Program-made: the position numbers and the translations under genes | Origin: GCA-016699975 sp964420045 | GTDB taxonomy: Bacteria > Patescibacteriota > Minisyncoccia > Moranbacterales > UBA1568 | NCBI GenBank assembly: GCA_964420045.1 | Contig: CAYQPQ010000005.1 | Span: forward strand, 1 to 53,875 | Direction: 5' to 3' | DNA length: 53,875 nucleotides | The notes under the pieces: model-generated | Told to the model about the DNA's origin: nothing | Database searches by the model: none | Seen by the model: only the letters and a program-made list of their open reading frames with translations | In this document: positions 27,288 through 34,876 of the stretch, piece by piece | Position numbering within the stretch: the first letter of the stretch is position 1 | How the letters are laid out: each line of letters begins with the position of its first letter

Positions 27288-27854
27288 TCACTCATCCCCC
27301 AAAGGAAATTCCTCCAACACTTCATAGTGCAGACCTTCCGCCTTCGAAAACGTGCTCTCGAAAAGCACCAGGCTAGACACCGGAATCGATACCCGCCATG
27401 CTGATTCCACATTCGGCTTCTCGCGAAGGGCCTCCCACTTCTCCTTGCGGATGCGAGCAAGCGTAATATGCGGACGAAAATGTTTTCGAGGCGCAGTTGC
27501 CATATCCAATGCTTCCTCGAGTCGATTTGCCAATAAAAGCAATTCAGCACTCTCTTCTCCCGAAAACCACAGCATATTCCCTTCTTCCGAAGAATCACCC
27601 TCCTTTCGCGAGAAGCCTATGGTATCGAGCGCAACATCAAATGCTTCGGCATCTGCGCAGACCCCGGCAACGCGCGACGCAATATCGGCAATATCCTCAT
27701 CACCTCGAAACCCGAGAAAAAGCACGGTCACATGCAAGTTTCGCTCTTTGGTAAGACGGAACGGCAAAGATTTCCACTTTTCCATTCGAGTCGCAAGCCG
27801 CCTCGCCACTTCCGCCGGAATTCGAATTCCCAGAAATATTTTTCGCGCCTTCAT
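27288..27854 (-). CDS. thpR: RNA 2',3'-cyclic phosphodiesterase (2H family)
   Basis: A 188-residue 2H phosphoesterase. The two catalytic HxTx motifs are HVTV (41-44) and HITL (129-132), with FLGI at the start and the usual spacing. The ATG at 27854 is chosen since it lies four bases after the dnaJ stop and gives MKARKIFLGI, the family's normal N-terminus; an in-frame ATG at 27887 would overlap dnaJ. Members open 2',3'-cyclic phosphates on RNA ends. Transcribed with dnaJ, so possibly heat-inducible. Confidence 0.87.
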   Translation of the reverse strand: MKARKIFLGIRIPAEVARRLATRMEKWKSLPFRLTKERNLHVTVLFLGFRGDEDIADIASRVAGVCADAEAFDVALDTIGFSRKEGDSSEEGNMLWFSGEESAELLLLANRLEEALDMATAPRKHFRPHITLARIRKEKWEALREKPNVESAWRVSIPVSSLVLFESTFSKAEGLHYEVLEEFPLGDE

Positions 27855-27858
27855 AAAA

Positions 27859-28956
27859 CTACTGTTCGATATCTCGAAGCGTTTCAAAGAGTTTCTTTTC
27901 CTCGCGCGAGAGGTGCTTTGGAATACGCACCGTGACTGTCACGAGATGATCCCCCCTCCCCCACGAACTCCCCACCGGGAGGAGCCCTTTGCTTCGCACT
28001 CGAAACACTTCGCCCGACTGCGTGCCGGCGGGAATCTTTATAGAGACTGTCCCGTCAATCGTCTCAACCTCCACCGTATCGCCAAGCGCCGCTCGCACAG
28101 CAGAGATAGAAATATTCGAAAGCACATCATTGCCCCGCCGCGAGAATATCGGGTGCGGACGCACATGCACTGCTACCAAAAGATCGCCCGCCTGACTCCC
28201 CGCCTCCCCTGCTTCGCCCTCACCCGAAAGCGAAAGCATTTGCCCGTCTTCGATGCCAGCCGGGATGTCCAATGGAATCTCTTCCGACTTCTTTACATGT
28301 CCCAAACCGCGACACTCCGAACACTTTTCCGCATACACTTTCCCTCGTCCTTCGCAATCGCGACACACTTCCGCTTGCTGAAATGTCCCCAAGATACTCC
28401 GCACGGTCCGCCGCACCTGTCCCGCACCGTGACAAGCTGAGCACGTTTGTTCCTTCGACCCTCGCTTGCCACCAGTCCCCGAACACGACGGGCACGACAC
28501 CTCCCGACGAAGCGACAGCGTCTTCCTCACACCAGCTGCCATTTCCTCGAATGAGATCTCTACATCGACCTGGATGTCAGACCCGCGACGCCGCGACCGA
28601 CCACCTCGCGATCGACCGCCGCCAAAAATATCCGAGAAAATATCTTCGAAGCCTCCTTCGAAGTGGAAATTTCCATTGGAAAACCCCTCAAAGCCTCGCC
28701 CGAAATCGAAGCCGCCAAACCCGCCACCTCCACCGCTCCCACCCTGCGAAAACGTCTCGCCGAACTGATCATACTGCGCTCGCTTCTCCTTATTCGAAAG
28801 CACCTGATACGCCTCATTGATTTCTTTAAATTTCGCCTCGTCGCCGCCCTTTTTGTCCGGATGATGCGTGTGCGCGAGCTTCCGATACGCCTTCTTAATC
28901 TCGTCCGCCGACGCCCCGCGAGCAACTCCGAGTGTCTGATAGTAATCCTTTGCCAT
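27859..28956 (-). CDS. dnaJ: Chaperone DnaJ
   Basis: A 365-residue type I J-protein. J domain 1-70 with HPD (32-34), a Gly/Phe-rich linker, four CxxCxGxG zinc motifs (CPSCSGTG, CSACHGAG, CRDCEGRG, CSECRGLG) and a C-terminal substrate domain. It stimulates DnaK ATPase; dnaK and grpE are not in the window. The start MAKDYYQTLG fits the family, while the open frame upstream is not used. A CIRCE operator (29007-29033) overlaps the probable promoter, pointing to HrcA control. Confidence 0.96.
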   Translation of the reverse strand: MAKDYYQTLGVARGASADEIKKAYRKLAHTHHPDKKGGDEAKFKEINEAYQVLSNKEKRAQYDQFGETFSQGGSGGGGGFGGFDFGRGFEGFSNGNFHFEGGFEDIFSDIFGGGRSRGGRSRRRGSDIQVDVEISFEEMAAGVRKTLSLRREVSCPSCSGTGGKRGSKEQTCSACHGAGQVRRTVRSILGTFQQAEVCRDCEGRGKVYAEKCSECRGLGHVKKSEEIPLDIPAGIEDGQMLSLSGEGEAGEAGSQAGDLLVAVHVRPHPIFSRRGNDVLSNISISAVRAALGDTVEVETIDGTVSIKIPAGTQSGEVFRVRSKGLLPVGSSWGRGDHLVTVTVRIPKHLSREEKKLFETLRDIEQ

Positions 28957-28984
28957 AGTCAGAAAGTATACAAACAACGCTTCC

Positions 28985-29013
28985 AGTCTACCCCAAACCC
29001 AAAAAATTAGCAA
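28985..29013 (-). promoter_or_regulatory. Probable dnaJ promoter
   Basis: Minus-strand TTGCTA (29008-29013), 17 bases, TAGACT (28985-28990). The predicted start near 28978 gives a leader of about 22 bases. The -35 box lies within the CIRCE repeat, so a bound repressor would block RNA polymerase. Confidence 0.6.
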
Positions 29014-29033
29014 TCACCAAAAGTGAGTGCTAA
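29007..29033. promoter_or_regulatory. CIRCE operator (HrcA site)
   Basis: Arms TTAGCAATC (29007-29015) and GAGTGCTAA (29025-29033) separated by 9 bases. The CIRCE consensus is TTAGCACTC-N9-GAGTGCTAA, so there is one mismatch. It lies about 50 bases upstream of the dnaJ ATG. Confidence 0.9.
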
Positions 29034-29092
29034 TTTCAAAGAATACTCCTTCGCGGAGAAAACCAAAACTACTGAGATTAAAGAAAAACTCT

Positions 29093-29130
29093 CCAAAAAA
29101 ATCCCGCCGACTGTCCGAAGACGCGGCGGG
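29093..29130 (-). terminator. Intrinsic terminator after the secreted M23 gene
   Basis: GC-rich 7-bp stem (29124-29130 with 29103-29109) followed on the minus strand by A then seven T. It lies 30 bases past the stop at 29160. Confidence 0.75.
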
Positions 29131-29159
29131 TCAAAATACACTCCAAACACTTCAAGCGG

Positions 29160-31115
29160 TTACTCTTCCAAATCGCCGGACGCATCCGACTCCGGAATCG
29201 TAAAGGCAAACAGGAAAACGGATCCGGACCGATCGCTCTGATTCACGATACCAGTATAATCCGTTTCCGCTATCACGATATAGTCACCAGGAGCCATTGG
29301 CGCCATGAATGAGAACTGCTCGTTCGCGATATCTCCCGTCCGAAGATGATCCCTCCTTGTCTGGTCAATCCCAATGATAACCGGATTCTCTCCATACTCC
29401 GGCCCTTGGATCCGATACTGGGTGTAGACGAAGTCCTGACCGAAGGGCGTTCCGGTATTGGAGATCGTCACCGCCACACTGACAGACTGTCCAGGAACCA
29501 CATCGTTCAAAAAGTGGAACTGGACAATAAGATGAGCATTCTCCTTGATAACGAACGGGTACGCGGTACTCTTGTTATTCGTCATCTTAGACTCCGCGAA
29601 AGCGTGGTCCGAGTTGGCAACTGCGGTGAAGTTGTACCGACCCGGATACGCCGGGTAGTCCCCGTCATTGAACCCGACACAATGGCTTACATTCTTGGAT
29701 CTCCCCATTCTCATATCTCTTTTTGCAATCATTTCGTATCCGAAATGCCTCGGACTCCGATCTATGTTGTAGCCCTTGGAGAGAAAGTAACTCAGCTTCA
29801 CATCCTTCGGCGCATCACCATCGCCCTTGCTTCTGACATACACCGTAGGACAAAGCGTGCTCCCCCAGTCGACATCGTCGTGCTTGCGTCCACTACTCCG
29901 CTCGAACCACTCTCCGGATATGCCAATATCCGGAAGTTTCTTGCCGCTTGATGGAGAAAGTCCAGTCTCGAGAGTCCCCGAGGGATCAGACTGATACCCG
30001 GAGTATGGATCGATCGCCTTGTCGCCCTTCATGCCAGGACCGTCGGTCAATACCAAGATTTCCTTATTCGTTCCGGCGATAGAATACACTTTCCCTGAGC
30101 GATTAACCGTCAGGATTTTTTGGACAGAGGGCTCTGCCGCATCTGCCGGAAGAGCCCAAGAGAGCGCTGATTTAATGCCGGATACCACTTGAGAAAGCCA
30201 CGAAGCAACTGCTGACCGAGCTCGTTCCCACTTACTCACCACCTGCTCTGTCTTAACAACTCCATCATTCTCTTGCCCGGACAGAAGCATTTGTTCGGTT
30301 ACATCCGTTACACCTTCACAGGCAGTATCCCTGGAAACATCAGCCGTGATCCAATAGTCGTCTCGAGAAGAATCAACCACCCGGTACCATTGGTCAGCAT
30401 TCGGACAATAATCCGAATTCCGGAAAAGATACGGTCCGACCGAAAAGAGATTTTGATCTCCTTTCGGCAAAAGCGTACCCGGACGATGAGACTTCATAAG
30501 TTCAATCGGATCCACAAAGCAATCCGTATCCGGGGATCGATGAGTACAAGAATCATCCTTATCCCACCATTCATTTCCCATCCTTCCCCAACCACGATGG
30601 GATGCTCTATCCGTTGGAGGGATATCAACGCCCCAAAAGCAGCCGATATGCAAGTGGATACCACCAGCGTAATCACCCGTTCTCCCAAGCGGACTACCAG
30701 CAGAAACAAAATTCCCCTTGCTAACTTGACGCTGGATATGTCCATAAAGACAGGTGAATGCATCTCCTTGGTCGGTATAGTGGAGAATGAACACCGCGGA
30801 ATTCGCCTTCCCGTCCGTGATCCCCCACGACGACTTGTCATCGTGCACACCGATAACGATGCCATCAGAGATAGCATACGTCTGATGATCCGTTGAATAG
30901 GTCATCATATCGACGCCAGTATGGTAGAGGTCTTTTTCATAACACCCTCCATCGGCTTTATCTCTCGCCAACCAAGCTCCGCATTCAGAGTGAAACGTTT
31001 CATCTCCGATAGGATAAACAAATCCGGAACTTGTCTTATCCAACGCAAAAACTGATTCAGAGAAGCAACTAAAAAGAACCGCCAGCAAAGCTAACCACTT
31101 CATCTTGCTGCTCAT
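29160..31115 (-). CDS. Large secreted M23-type metallopeptidase
   Basis: A 651-residue exported protein. The ATG at 31115 is chosen because AAGGAG (31123-31128) precedes it by seven bases. Signal peptide about 1-24. The N-terminal M23/LytM domain (30-200) keeps the zinc ligands H65 and D69 (HTGVD) and H154/H156 (HLHIG). It is followed by a long region with no recognised family (about 210-500) with an internal Ala-rich hydrophobic stretch, and a beta-rich C-terminal domain (about 520-640) resembling CARDB or immunoglobulin-like folds. Many Cys suggest disulfides outside the cell. Probably acts on peptidoglycan of self or a host cell; the latter is speculation. Confidence 0.8.
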   Translation of the reverse strand: MSSKMKWLALLAVLFSCFSESVFALDKTSSGFVYPIGDETFHSECGAWLARDKADGGCYEKDLYHTGVDMMTYSTDHQTYAISDGIVIGVHDDKSSWGITDGKANSAVFILHYTDQGDAFTCLYGHIQRQVSKGNFVSAGSPLGRTGDYAGGIHLHIGCFWGVDIPPTDRASHRGWGRMGNEWWDKDDSCTHRSPDTDCFVDPIELMKSHRPGTLLPKGDQNLFSVGPYLFRNSDYCPNADQWYRVVDSSRDDYWITADVSRDTACEGVTDVTEQMLLSGQENDGVVKTEQVVSKWERARSAVASWLSQVVSGIKSALSWALPADAAEPSVQKILTVNRSGKVYSIAGTNKEILVLTDGPGMKGDKAIDPYSGYQSDPSGTLETGLSPSSGKKLPDIGISGEWFERSSGRKHDDVDWGSTLCPTVYVRSKGDGDAPKDVKLSYFLSKGYNIDRSPRHFGYEMIAKRDMRMGRSKNVSHCVGFNDGDYPAYPGRYNFTAVANSDHAFAESKMTNNKSTAYPFVIKENAHLIVQFHFLNDVVPGQSVSVAVTISNTGTPFGQDFVYTQYRIQGPEYGENPVIIGIDQTRRDHLRTGDIANEQFSFMAPMAPGDYIVIAETDYTGIVNQSDRSGSVFLFAFTIPESDASGDLEE

Positions 31116-31243
31116 TTGCAAACTCCTTCCCCCGACTTTATAAGGGGGATTGTAGATGTTAAGATACTCTAGAATACTTCAACTTTTGCAGGACACGTGT
31201 ATATACCACCCTGCTAAATCTGCACGAGACACCTCCCACACAG

Positions 31244-31252
31244 ATTATAGCA
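31244..31252 (-). promoter_or_regulatory. Extended -10 promoter candidate for the M23 gene
   Basis: Minus-strand TGC followed by TATAAT (31244-31249), a full extended -10 element; no clear -35. It would give a leader of about 120 bases. Confidence 0.4.
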
Positions 31253-31257
31253 GAATA

Positions 31258-31968
31258 CTATTCCGATCCTCTGATAAATTGAAATGTCTGAAGAAATCCT
31301 GATATAATTTCTCTTTCCGCCTCCACATTCGCATCTTTCCCATAAAGATTCTGCTTCGCAGACACCATTTGGAAATTAATATTCCATTCCTTATCTCCCT
31401 GATAAGCAAACACTTCATCATCCCCAAAGCAGATAGCATCTACACCTCCAAGTAAGAGTTTTAAGATCTGTTTAGAATTTCTTTGATCTCTTAACATAAG
31501 ATACTCCCGAAGCGGCATAACATTAGCGTTATGTCGATCGTAAACGCTCACAGAAATAACAGAGTTGCTGTACGTTCCCTCTCCCAGAGGATACAATGTG
31601 TCTTTCTCTCCAAAACCAACTTCCATTAAGCCCTTGTCATCAGATGTATCTCTGGTGTTTTTATTTACTTCCAAATTTTGTGGAATTTTCACCTCGAATC
31701 CCATTTCATCGTTTCGATAGGTTTTCCATGTCGAAGTATCAACAGCTGGAAATTGATACTCCCCATCAATCAAATCTTTAATACTGGCGATTTCACTATC
31801 GGGTGACAACGAGCCATCCGTCTTTGATGTTTGAACGGTTGATTCAGAAACAGCCGATTTTGTGGCTGTTTTTCGACCGAAATAGGAAGAGAATATCACA
31901 CCCACCAGCGTCGCCATTGCACACAGCGCTAAAACAACAAAAACCACTCTTTTGGAAAGAATAGGCAT
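31258..31968 (-). CDS. Membrane-anchored protein with PsbP-like segment
   Basis: A 236-residue protein. N-terminal membrane anchor (about 8-29), a Ser/Thr-rich linker (33-60), then an outside domain starting WKTYRNDEMGFEVKIP near residue 81. This motif recurs in many CPR outside-facing proteins and resembles PsbP-like domains. Function unknown. It has its own promoter (32001-32029). Confidence 0.7.
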   Translation of the reverse strand: MPILSKRVVFVVLALCAMATLVGVIFSSYFGRKTATKSAVSESTVQTSKTDGSLSPDSEIASIKDLIDGEYQFPAVDTSTWKTYRNDEMGFEVKIPQNLEVNKNTRDTSDDKGLMEVGFGEKDTLYPLGEGTYSNSVISVSVYDRHNANVMPLREYLMLRDQRNSKQILKLLLGGVDAICFGDDEVFAYQGDKEWNINFQMVSAKQNLYGKDANVEAEREIISGFLQTFQFIRGSE

Positions 31969-32000
31969 AAAGGATGAAAATACTTGATTAGCGTGATAGA

Positions 32001-32029
32001 ATCGTACCGAAACTCAACAAAAAAGTCAA
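32001..32029 (-). promoter_or_regulatory. Sigma70-type promoter
   Basis: Minus-strand TTGACT (32024-32029), 17 bases, TACGAT (32001-32006). Predicted start near 31994, 26 bases before the ATG at 31968. Confidence 0.7.
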
Positions 32030-32094
32030 TACCACCCCATCCTTAAAGAAGCTCTGACAGGCAGCTACCGCAAAAGGAAGGAGGCAAGAAAACA

Positions 32095-33138
32095 CTACAA
32101 CCCGTTTGCGGTTTTATTCCTCACGTGTTCTTCAAACGTTTTGGAAAAGAACGTCTGTCCGGTTTTTGGATTGTTTAAGAAAAAGTAGAAATCGTTCGCT
32201 ATCGGATAGAGCGCGGCGCGAAGCGAGACGAGCCCCGGATTTGATATGGGTCCGGGCGGGAGTCCTTTATTGGCATAGGTATTGTAGGGCGAGTCGACGG
32301 CGATATCGTCGAGCGAATGCTGAATTTTTGCCTCGCCTCCTCGGGCATACTGCACCGTCGCATCGCTTTCAAGCGCGTGCCCATCGGCAAGCCGCCGCCA
32401 GAAAAGATCACTCACCATTCCCCGTTCGCGCGCAATATCCTCCGCAGATTGCTTCATCGTCCCGATCTCTCGTTCGACAATGCTCGCCAGAGTGACGATT
32501 TGAAATACGCCTTTCCCTTGCCGCACTGCTTCCTCTCGCATATCCGTCGTAAAACGCGTCTCAAAATTATGAAGCATCTTGGCAAGAATATTTTCCGGAG
32601 TCGCCGAAAGAAGAAACGTGTACGTATCCGGAAAGAGAAATCCCTCGAGCGAAGCGCCTTCCGGCAGACTCGCGAGTATCGGGTACTTCGCCGTCATTTC
32701 AGGAAGAGGTTTCTCAACCAGCGCCAAGAATCCCTCACCATCGAAGCCATTCGCCGAGAGTCTCGCCGCCATCTGTTTCGCCGTCCATCCTTCGGGAAAA
32801 GTAAGCGTAATTTCTTTTGGTTTCCCATCATTGACAAGAAACACGGTTGCAACATCCGGAGACGTAAGCTTCCCGGGAATCACAAAATCCCCCGCATGAA
32901 TTTTCCCCCGCAACCCGCCACGCCATGCACTCCAAAGAAAATACCATCGCGATACCACCAGATGTTCGCTCTCGAGCCGCTTTGCGACCGAAAAAACATT
33001 CTCGCGTTCATCGATATGGAAAAGCCTCTCTCCGACAAACTCACTCTTCACCGATTTCGCCCGATAGACAAAAATACCGGCACCAATGCCAGCAATACAA
33101 CAAAATGCCAAAAATCCAAACAAAAGTTTTTTCAGCAC
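32095..33138 (-). CDS. mltG: Endolytic murein transglycosylase MltG
   Basis: A 347-residue YceG-family protein starting with GTG. One membrane anchor (about 5-25), a LysM-like subdomain, then the catalytic domain with LEGFLFPDTY (164-173) and ASIVERE, whose first Glu (E222) matches the catalytic residue of E. coli MltG. SDATVQYARG and PYNTYANKGLPPGPISNPG are also conserved. It cuts nascent glycan strands at the membrane. The stop of the upstream small gene lies 4 bases before its start. Confidence 0.93.
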   Translation of the reverse strand: MLKKLLFGFLAFCCIAGIGAGIFVYRAKSVKSEFVGERLFHIDERENVFSVAKRLESEHLVVSRWYFLWSAWRGGLRGKIHAGDFVIPGKLTSPDVATVFLVNDGKPKEITLTFPEGWTAKQMAARLSANGFDGEGFLALVEKPLPEMTAKYPILASLPEGASLEGFLFPDTYTFLLSATPENILAKMLHNFETRFTTDMREEAVRQGKGVFQIVTLASIVEREIGTMKQSAEDIARERGMVSDLFWRRLADGHALESDATVQYARGGEAKIQHSLDDIAVDSPYNTYANKGLPPGPISNPGLVSLRAALYPIANDFYFFLNNPKTGQTFFSKTFEEHVRNKTANGL

Positions 33139-33142
33139 ACAA

Positions 33143-33499
33143 TCATTCTAATTCTTTCCGCATATCTTCAAGCCATTCTTCCAATGTCTTTCCATTCTGA
33201 GCTGCCAATGCTCTCTGCTCATCCATCCAACCGGGAACCTCAGAATCGACTATTGTTTGGAATCGTTTAGCCCTCTTTTCATCTTCAGCTGTCCATCCCT
33301 CCGGTCTTTTTCCTCTTTTAGAAGCCAATAAAATTTCCCAATTATCTATTTCCTCTGTTAACTGCTTTTGATATTCCACCCAATTCTCAAATGACATGCC
33401 GGAAGATTCAGCCAATCGCTTCTGTTCTTCAATAGGAAGGTCTAAGACGTCTTTTTTTGTATGCCCGACTGACAAGTTTGAAATCGCATCTTTATCCAT
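33143..33499 (-). CDS. Small hypothetical protein with an internal repeat
   Basis: A 118-residue, highly charged soluble protein, not recognised. Residues 25-45 and 94-114 share the pattern EQxxLAxxxGxxxExWxE with a basic residue near the end, suggesting a duplicated helix-turn-helix-like unit. It lies 4 bases before mltG on the same strand and may be cotranscribed. Confidence 0.65.
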   Translation of the reverse strand: MDKDAISNLSVGHTKKDVLDLPIEEQKRLAESSGMSFENWVEYQKQLTEEIDNWEILLASKRGKRPEGWTAEDEKRAKRFQTIVDSEVPGWMDEQRALAAQNGKTLEEWLEDMRKELE

Positions 33500-33533
33500 A
33501 CCTGTTCTTTACTCCAACTAGAATTTCACACTT

Positions 33534-33974
33534 TCAAATCCCCATTACCTGCACCACAACATCGCGCTTCCTGGCGCCATCAAACTCGAGTGCAAAAATG
33601 CTCTGGAGCGGCGAGAGAATAAGATCGCCGCGCTCGACCAACACCGTCTCGCTCGATCCGACCAGCAATGCCTTGCAATGCGAATGCCCATTGCTCCGCC
33701 CATCCGAAGGGCGTTCCTTGCGAAGCTCGAAAAGATCATGCGAATAGTGGTCGTCTATCGGCGCTACCTTGTAGAGAATACGCATGAAGTCCTGCAAAAG
33801 AAGCGGCTCATTGTGATTGATCACGATACTCATCGTCGTATGCGCAGAGAACACCGTTACCTGCCCCTGACGGATGCCCGACTCGCGCACGATATCGCGC
33901 ACACGCTCCGTAATATCCACAAAATCAATCTGCGTCCGACTCTCAAAAGGGACGACTTGTTTGTGTATTCTCAT
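33534..33974 (-). CDS. YjbQ/UPF0047 family protein
   Basis: A 146-residue protein of the YjbQ family. It has SAHTTMSIVINHNEPLLLQDF, DDHYSHDL and NGHSHCKALLVGSSE, holding the conserved His and Cys that bind metal or phosphate. The family has been linked to thiamine phosphate synthase side activity; the role here is not known. A strong AAAAGGAGG precedes the ATG closely. Confidence 0.9.
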   Translation of the reverse strand: MRIHKQVVPFESRTQIDFVDITERVRDIVRESGIRQGQVTVFSAHTTMSIVINHNEPLLLQDFMRILYKVAPIDDHYSHDLFELRKERPSDGRSNGHSHCKALLVGSSETVLVERGDLILSPLQSIFALEFDGARKRDVVVQVMGI

Positions 33975-34034
33975 ACCCTCCTTTTGTATTAGAACTTACC
34001 CGTTCGACGCGTTGCCACATCAAACATTCCGCAC

Positions 34035-34349
34035 CTATGCTTTCGACAAGGCATCTTTCAATACGTCTTTCTGCTGCAAACCCATAAATTCTTTTACAAC
34101 CTTTCCGCCCTTGAATATTTTGAGACTCGGAATAGACATGATGCCGTATTCGGAAGCGCATTTCGGATTCTCATCCACATCGAGCTTACCCACCTTCGCC
34201 GTTGCCTTCACTTCCTCGGCAAGCTCCTCGATAATGGGACCCATCGCCTGACATGGTCCGCACCACTGCGCCCAAAAATCAACCAAAACAGGCTGTTCAC
34301 TCTTCAAAACTTCTTCCTCGAAATTCGCATCGGTAAATATCTGTGCCAT
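34035..34349 (-). CDS. trxA: Thioredoxin
   Basis: A 104-residue thioredoxin with the active site WCGPC (29-33), FWAQ before it, the cis-proline segment SIPSLKIF and a Gly-rich last strand. Full length. It reduces disulfides in the cytoplasm. No partner reductase lies in the window. Confidence 0.95.
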   Translation of the reverse strand: MAQIFTDANFEEEVLKSEQPVLVDFWAQWCGPCQAMGPIIEELAEEVKATAKVGKLDVDENPKCASEYGIMSIPSLKIFKGGKVVKEFMGLQQKDVLKDALSKA

Positions 34350-34466
34350 AACGTTAAATTACGTGTAAAACTGCATTGTATCACTTACAGCTAGAAACAA
34401 ATTGACCTCACATTCCCAAGCCCATTACATCATGAAAACTCAAGAACTCTTGTCATAGAAAAAGTC

Positions 34467-34494
34467 AAGATTCCTCCGCCCCGGTCGAAATGAC
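34467..34494. repeat. Single arm of the dispersed inverted repeat
   Basis: These 28 bases match the arm at 27225-27252 in about 23 positions, in the same orientation. It lies in the space between trxA and the ferritin-like gene, 14 bases past the latter's stop. No second arm is seen nearby. Confidence 0.65.
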
Positions 34495-34507
34495 CACTGG
34501 AAGGAAG

Positions 34508-34798
34508 CTAGTGGGACTTCCGGAGAATATCGCCGCCCTTTCCTTCGCCGCCAAGAAAGTCTGACAATTCATGCGAAAACACCCGATCATGTTTGCCAAT
34601 CCAGGCAAGAAGCATAGCCGCGTGCTCCTTTTCCTCGTCCCGATTGTGTTCAAGGATACCGCGGAGTTCTTCATCAGTTGCTATCTCCGCGCGCTGATTG
34701 TACCAGTCAATCGCCTCCAATTCCTCCCGCAAAGAGTCGATCGCCCGCTTCATATCAAGCGCCTCAGAACTCAACTTCCCCCGTTCTTCATGCAGCAT
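34508..34798 (-). CDS. Encapsulated-ferritin-like protein (EncFtn)
   Basis: A 96-residue helical protein closely similar to EncFtn of Rhodospirillum rubrum: REELEAIDWYNQR (24-36) and HNRDEEKEHAAMLL (51-64). With a constant offset of six, E25, E26, E28, W32, Y33, E56 and H59 match the known iron-entry and ferroxidase residues. EncFtn forms annular decamers that oxidise iron inside an encapsulin shell. No encapsulin gene is in the window. The C-terminus (GKGGDILRKSH) is shorter than a usual cargo tail. The ATG at 34798 has no good Shine-Dalgarno sequence, but no earlier in-frame start exists. Confidence 0.87.
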   Translation of the reverse strand: MLHEERGKLSSEALDMKRAIDSLREELEAIDWYNQRAEIATDEELRGILEHNRDEEKEHAAMLLAWIGKHDRVFSHELSDFLGGEGKGGDILRKSH

Positions 34799-34876
34799 AG
34801 GCGTGTCATTACTCGGATGAACTCCCTCTAATGTTGCCAGTATACCACGGAAGAAAGGTGTGGAAAAGTACCGATA

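Noticed and set aside
34508..34537. C-terminus of the ferritin-like protein as an encapsulin cargo peptide
   Set aside because: Only a loose resemblance to known cargo tails and no shell gene to match; left as a question within the finding.
34465..34674. Minus-strand frame of 69 codons ending VISTGAEES
   Set aside because: Overlaps the ferritin-like gene out of frame; the tail is simply the translated repeat arm.
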